Shown here: positions 60,468 to 64,000 of the stretch, piece by piece
Position numbering within the stretch: position 1 is the stretch's first letter
Layout: every line of letters begins with the position of its first letter
Assembly (NCBI GenBank): GCA_964504195.1
Contig: CAZDDI010000001.1
Span: 1-64,000 of the forward strand
DNA from: CAZDDI01 sp964504195
GTDB lineage: Bacteria; Chloroflexota; Anaerolineae; B4-G1; SLSP01
Length of the DNA: 64,000 nt
Direction: 5' to 3'
The notes under the pieces: generated by a model
What the model was told of the DNA's origin: nothing
What the model saw: the letters and a program-made list of their open reading frames with translations, nothing else
Databases searched by the model: none
Position numbers and translations under genes: made by a program

Positions 60468-61382
60468 ATGACGGTTGAACCACATCAAACAATAGCACTT
60501 GCCCTATCCCCGCCCCTTGAGCGGGGCTTTATTGTGCCAGTATTGCCGCCGGTGGACTTGTTCCCTGCGACCCGTTACACTTACGATGAGCTGGTGGCTG
60601 CGTATAACCAGACCCGCGTGGATTACATCGTGCCAATGCCGATGAACGCGCAACGTCTGGCGCGGTACGTTCACAACTACAGTGTCGCACTCGAACATTC
60701 GGTGGTGGCGGTAGATAACGGGGACATTCTGGGGCTTTCCATGCTGGGGGTGCGCGGGGCGCATACCTGGATCACCCGCTTGGGGGTGTTACCCGCCAAG
60801 CGGAAGCGCGGCACCGGACAAATCTTGATGGAAGCGCATCTGGCGCGCTCACAGCAACTAGGGGCGCAAGATATTTGGCTGGAAGTCATTAAAGATAACA
60901 CGCCTGCCCAAACGCTGTTTTGTAAGCTGGGCTTTGAAGAAACGCGCGAGCTGCTGGTATTGCGCCGTCCGCCGAATGCAGCCCTGCCACCGGCACCAGA
61001 GTATACAGTCACGTTTTTGGATTGCCAGGAGGCTCTGACGCTGCTCGCACAACGGCGTGATGCTCCTAACTGGCTCAACCAGACCCCTTCCTTGCTCAAC
61101 GCGGGCAATCTGGAGGCGCTGCGTGTGGAATTGGCCGATGGTAGCTGGGGGTGGGTCGCGTTCGAGCATGTTCTCTATCAGCTCGGGCGGTTGGTAATCC
61201 ATCCCGAGACGGGCGACTTCGAGGCAGTGATTCATGCCCTGTTGCACGCGCTCCACACCCGCCATCCCTCGCATGACACGCGCTATGAGAATCTCCCCAT
61301 TAGTGATCCGCGTTGGCCTATGCTACAAACGTGCGGCTACCTGGTCTCCTTCCGACGCATCGAAATGCGGTTAGATTTATAA
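60468..61382 (+). CDS. GNAT-family acetyltransferase with C-terminal extension
   Basis: A 304-residue protein. Residues 20-170 are a GNAT fold with the acetyl-CoA loop in ITRLGVLPAKRKRGTGQILMEAHLARSQQLG (R/Q-x-x-G-x-G/A-like RKRGTGQ) and the C-terminal NTPAQTLFCKLGFEETREL. Residues 180-304 (TVTFLDCQEALTLLAQRRDAPNWLNQTPSLL, then WGWVAFEH) look like a second, degenerate GNAT or a substrate-binding domain. The substrate is unknown. It directly abuts the upstream receiver gene and ends the plus-strand cluster. Confidence 0.82.
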   Translation: MTVEPHQTIALALSPPLERGFIVPVLPPVDLFPATRYTYDELVAAYNQTRVDYIVPMPMNAQRLARYVHNYSVALEHSVVAVDNGDILGLSMLGVRGAHTWITRLGVLPAKRKRGTGQILMEAHLARSQQLGAQDIWLEVIKDNTPAQTLFCKLGFEETRELLVLRRPPNAALPPAPEYTVTFLDCQEALTLLAQRRDAPNWLNQTPSLLNAGNLEALRVELADGSWGWVAFEHVLYQLGRLVIHPETGDFEAVIHALLHALHTRHPSHDTRYENLPISDPRWPMLQTCGYLVSFRRIEMRLDL

Positions 61383-61389
61383 CCAACAA

Positions 61390-62673
61390 TCAATCTGCCG
61401 GGTTTAATACCGATCGCTCCTCAATCACAGCTGCCTGTAGATGGCGTTCATCTTCGAGACGTACAATCGTAGGGATGAAAAAGGCTCCGATGCCCATCAC
61501 CAAACAACCGATACCCCCCACAATAAACCAGCTTTGAATCCCCAGCCGATCCGAAAGCGGGCCAGCAATCGCCAAGCCTAGCGGCGACATCAAAGCGGCG
61601 AGGCTATGCACGGTAGTGAACACACGGCCTTGCATCTCTGGTGCAACCAGTTCTTGTAGCAGCGCCATGAGCGGCCCATTGGTGATGGGGGTGGCAATCC
61701 CTGAAAACACCATCGCGGCCAATGCCCAGCCGAAGGCGTTGGCAGGACTCAATCCCAAGGCCAAAGTTCCTACCCCAATGCTGACCAATCCCAGCAATGT
61801 AGTATGGATACGGTGTTTGAAGCCTGCCCAGATACTCAAAATCAATCCCCCCGCAATGATACCGATACCCCAGGCCGAATTCATCCAGCCCAGTTGAATG
61901 GCCTCACCGCCGAAGTGCTTGGTCACCAGAAGTGGCAGCAGCGAGAAGCCCGGAGTAAGCAGGAAATTGATCAGCGTTGCCAGTATGAGTACTAGAAATA
62001 ACCCTTTCCAATTCCAAATGTATTTGAAGCCCCAATATACATCTACGAATAGATTGAATTTTGTGCCGCTTGCTTCCGGGGAACCTGGTGGTTGCGGTAT
62101 AGCGATAAACAGTAGGGGGAGCACCGCTAACAATGCGGTACCGACATCAATTACCAGGATGCCCTGCAAAGGTAAAATGCTAAGTAAGAGTGCGCCCAAC
62201 GGCGGCGCGAGAATGTTCATAACACCCTGTAAAGTCTGGTTCATTCCGGCAATGCGGGCCAACTGCGCTTTTGGAACCATCAGCGATGTAGAAGCTTGCA
62301 TTGCAGGCCAATGGAACATACCGCCAATGGCGCGCAGGAACATAGCGAGGTAAATGTGCCAGGGTTGCATCAACCCCAGCGCGTAAATGACAGCAAGCCC
62401 CAGCGTAACGAGTGCGATGCTGCTATCGGCGACAATCATTACCCGCCGACGATCCCAACGATCCACGAGGGCACCGGCAAACGGGCCAACAACCACGCCG
62501 GGTAGCATTGCCACTAGCGAGGCCATCGCCAACACCGTCGCTGAGCCAGTTTCTTCGGTTAGCCACCAGACCAGCGCGAATTGTACCAACATGCTACCTA
62601 GTAGCGAGAACGCCTGTCCGATCCAGATGGTAAAAAACGGGACTTTCCACTGCGTAGTATTAATTTCTGACAT
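61390..62673 (-). CDS. MFS exporter (MFS_3 / macrolide-efflux-like)
   Basis: A 427-residue transporter with 12 predicted helices. The start PFFTIWIGQAFSLLGSMLVQFALVWWLTEETGSA and the loop FAGALVDRWDRRRVMIVAD (MFS motif A region) are typical of the EntS/MefA-like MFS_3 group of drug or siderophore exporters. QEMQGRVF-type motif LVAPEMQGRVFTTVHS follows helix 10. The substrate is unknown. It is convergent with the GNAT gene (7 bp between the stops). Its promoter region is unusually AT-rich. Confidence 0.88.
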   Translation of the reverse strand: MSEINTTQWKVPFFTIWIGQAFSLLGSMLVQFALVWWLTEETGSATVLAMASLVAMLPGVVVGPFAGALVDRWDRRRVMIVADSSIALVTLGLAVIYALGLMQPWHIYLAMFLRAIGGMFHWPAMQASTSLMVPKAQLARIAGMNQTLQGVMNILAPPLGALLLSILPLQGILVIDVGTALLAVLPLLFIAIPQPPGSPEASGTKFNLFVDVYWGFKYIWNWKGLFLVLILATLINFLLTPGFSLLPLLVTKHFGGEAIQLGWMNSAWGIGIIAGGLILSIWAGFKHRIHTTLLGLVSIGVGTLALGLSPANAFGWALAAMVFSGIATPITNGPLMALLQELVAPEMQGRVFTTVHSLAALMSPLGLAIAGPLSDRLGIQSWFIVGGIGCLVMGIGAFFIPTIVRLEDERHLQAAVIEERSVLNPAD

Positions 62674-62708
62674 CTGCTTTTATACCCTTAGTGGATTCTA
62701 TATTAATA

Positions 62709-62738
62709 ATTTTAATCTCATACTTTATTTTGTAAAGT
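62709..62738 (-). promoter_or_regulatory. MFS promoter with overlapping palindrome
   Basis: On the minus strand TTTACA (62731-62736), a 16-bp spacer and TAAAAT (62709-62714). A palindrome ACTTTA-TTTTG-TAAAGT (62722-62738) covers the -35 box and spacer, the place expected for a repressor site. The region 62690-62770 is strongly AT-rich. Confidence 0.45.
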
Positions 62739-62788
62739 TAGTATTTTATATTATTTAGGTATATTTCAAATGAGTTGGAAAGACGCGG

Positions 62789-62827
62789 TCAGAGATCGGC
62801 TCTAGCCTGCTCAGGTCGGTCTCTGAC
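62789..62827. terminator. Hairpin between the rhodanese and MFS genes
   Basis: GTCAGAGATCG (62789-62799) and CGGTCTCTGAC (62817-62827) form an 11-bp stem with one mismatch, followed on the minus strand by GCGTCTTTCC. It probably terminates the rhodanese transcript. Confidence 0.45.
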
Positions 62828-62866
62828 TGTGCCAGGGTACGCCCTAAATGTAATGGCACTGGCTGG

Positions 62867-63304
62867 TTACTCTATATCGTACCCGGCATTGCTCCAGTCA
62901 AGCATTCCCCCCAGCATATTGCGGACATTGGTAAACCCTTGCTCTTGCAAATACCGCTGCGCCTGACCGCTGCGGTTACCGCTACGACAAACAATAACGA
63001 CAGGCTGATCACGGGGAATATCGTTCAGCCGATTGGGTAACGAGTCGAGCGGAATCAATGTTGCACCGGGAATGTGCCCGGCAGCGAATTCATCCGGCTC
63101 GCGCACATCAAGGATGAAGATAGCCTCGGTCATGTAAAGCACCTGCACTTCAGGGCTGGTGAGCTCTGAGGAGAGCTCTCCGAGGGGCAAGGTAAACCCG
63201 GTCTCTACCGCCGCCGCGGGTGTCACGGATGGTACCACGCAACCCGGCAGCCCGATGACCAGAAGTAACACCAATCCATAAATAATGAATCCTTGTTTTT
63301 TCAT
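62867..63304 (-). CDS. Rhodanese-domain lipoprotein
   Basis: A 145-residue lipoprotein. The signal peptide ends in LPGC with the lipidated cysteine at position 22. A rhodanese domain follows (about 45-145): IFILDVREPDEFAAGHIPGATLIPLDSL, the active-site loop VVIVCRSGNRSGQA (catalytic cysteine in CRSGNRS) and NMLGGMLDWSNAGYDI. It should work as a sulfur carrier or transferase outside the membrane. GGGAGG before ATG 63304 sets the start; an upstream in-frame ATG at 63319 is less likely. Confidence 0.92.
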   Translation of the reverse strand: MKKQGFIIYGLVLLLVIGLPGCVVPSVTPAAAVETGFTLPLGELSSELTSPEVQVLYMTEAIFILDVREPDEFAAGHIPGATLIPLDSLPNRLNDIPRDQPVVIVCRSGNRSGQAQRYLQEQGFTNVRNMLGGMLDWSNAGYDIE

Positions 63305-63330
63305 AAAACACCTCCCCAATCATAATCTGT

Positions 63331-63359
63331 ATTATATCATAAAACAATCTTGTTTTTAA
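63331..63359 (-). promoter_or_regulatory. Promoter of the rhodanese lipoprotein gene
   Basis: On the minus strand TTAAAA (63354-63359), a 17-bp spacer and a perfect TATAAT (63331-63336). Confidence 0.55.
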
Positions 63360-63403
63360 CGGTTGCATTTCAGTCTGTTAGTGCTACAAATAGAGATGAG
63401 GAA

Positions 63404-63623
63404 CACTGTCATCAAGTTAAGATCCGGCAGGTCTATGTGCAAAACTTGTAACTACTCAGCCATGTCATTGCGAGCCGTCTGCAGCGTCCATTCATCTGCG
63501 AATGGCGCAATCTCAACCACGAACGAGATTGCACCGTTCGGAGACGAACGGATGCCGCGAAGATGCGGTTCGCAATGACAAACAACGTGTAAGCCTAAGT
63601 AGTTACCAAAACTTAATGTATTG
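63404..63623. mobile_element. MITE family A, internally deleted copy carrying a nested element
   Basis: The left end CACTGTCATCAAGTTAAG has two mismatches to the family terminus and the right end is AACTTAATGTATTG. Ten-base flanking repeats AGATGAGGAA (63394-63403) and AGATGAGGGA (63624-63633) match at nine positions. Without the nested element (63448-63606 and one 8-bp duplication) it would be only about 53 bp, a product of internal deletion. Confidence 0.75.
63448..63606. mobile_element. Repeat family B, copy 2, inserted into MITE A
   Basis: The 159-bp element has termini GTAACTACTCAG and CTAAGTAGTTAC. It is flanked by an identical 8-bp direct repeat CAAAACTT (63440-63447, 63607-63614). 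Inside are TGTCATTGCGAGCCG and GGTTCGCAATGACA, plus smaller palindromes such as CACGAACGAGATTG. Non-coding. Confidence 0.75.
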
Positions 63624-63653
63624 AGATGAGGGATCCAACGTGAGGAGGTTGTG

Positions 63654-64000
63654 ATGATTATTCGCTATACACTTCCGCCCAACCCGCCGAAAGAATTTCG
63701 TTCACCATTGCAAGCAATTTTGGTAGGGCGGCGTGCATCGCCGGAGCAACGCATTGATTTAGACTTGTCGCCGGACGTGACCGTGTCGCATCGCCACGCG
63801 CGGCTCAGCTACGAGGACGGCGCATATTGGGTAGAAGATTTGGGCAGCACCAACGGTACCCACGTCAATGGGCAACGCATTACGATCAAGACACAGCTTA
63901 GCCCCACCACTCGGTTAGAGATCGGTCAGACTACCATTGAGCTACTGGCTGAAACCGCACCGCACCCGCAACCTATGCAGTACGATCCGACCCCCGAAGG
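63654..64000 (+). CDS. FHA-domain protein, N-terminal part
   Basis: The gene runs off the window. AGGAGG at 63643-63648 sets ATG 63654; a GTG three bases earlier is in frame. The first 100 residues are a forkhead-associated domain: LVGRRASPEQRIDLDL, then VTVSHRHARLSYEDG and VEDLGSTNGTHVNGQRI, with the phosphothreonine-binding Arg, Ser-His and Asn all in place (the canonical SRxH is SHRH). The visible part continues into a Pro-rich linker (AETAPHPQPMQYDPTPE). FHA domains bind phosphothreonine peptides, so a Ser/Thr kinase is expected elsewhere in the genome. Confidence 0.9.
   Translation, partial: MIIRYTLPPNPPKEFRSPLQAILVGRRASPEQRIDLDLSPDVTVSHRHARLSYEDGAYWVEDLGSTNGTHVNGQRITIKTQLSPTTRLEIGQTTIELLAETAPHPQPMQYDPTPE

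Overview
The window looks like a piece of chromosome from an uncultured or little-studied Chloroflexota bacterium (class Anaerolineae or a relative). This is inferred from gene content: a MutL-like/DUF6754 membrane cluster, recX next to rny, very large GAF/PAS histidine kinases, zinc-ribbon membrane giants and an FHA protein. Most of the DNA is GC-rich. Two stretches stand out as AT-rich: positions 1-2165 (a defence-type cassette) and about 62690-62770 (the promoter region of an MFS exporter).

Layout. 1-2174: an ABC-three-component-like defence cassette (nuclease, middle component, ABC ATPase) on the minus strand, with the ATPase cut short after its Walker A motif. 2177-6506: a methyltransferase, a candidate small RNA with a near-perfect promoter, a MITE, and uvrA. 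6556-13370: rlmN coupled to a 1924-residue membrane protein. 13395-19110: envelope and polysaccharide genes (glycosyltransferase, methyltransferase, FemAB, rfbC, EamA, hydrolase) among small repeats. 19146-24280: a frameshifted thioredoxin-like gene, recX-rny, a YtxH protein, and rplS with a glutamine-amidotransferase-like gene. 24294-26205: two envelope proteins. 26542-34436: a seven-gene MutL/DUF6754 operon with its own promoter. 34789-37631: DUF952-kptA, a TtcA-like gene and rfbB. 38039-40295: a glycosyltransferase, a phosphatase and three tRNA genes (Gly-Cys-Leu). 40862-47458: a seven-GAF kinase operon. 47779-61382: a large signalling cluster. 61390-64000: an MFS exporter, a rhodanese lipoprotein, nested MITEs and the start of an FHA protein.

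The signalling cluster at 47779-61382 is the most striking region. A tandem receiver protein and a 2537-residue PAS/GAF kinase are followed by a receiver-adenylate cyclase, a threonine-synthase-like PLP enzyme fused to two intact receiver domains, two single receivers and a GNAT acetyltransferase. The last five genes are nearly abutting. The arrangement suggests phosphorelay control of second-messenger synthesis and, unusually, of an amino-acid-type enzyme.

Intergenic DNA carries several families of small non-coding repeats. Family A has termini CAATGTCATTAAGTTAAG and leaves 10-bp target duplications. Family B sits inside one A copy with an 8-bp duplication. Family C has three copies of about 148 bp, and family D two copies. 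No transposase gene is present in the window.
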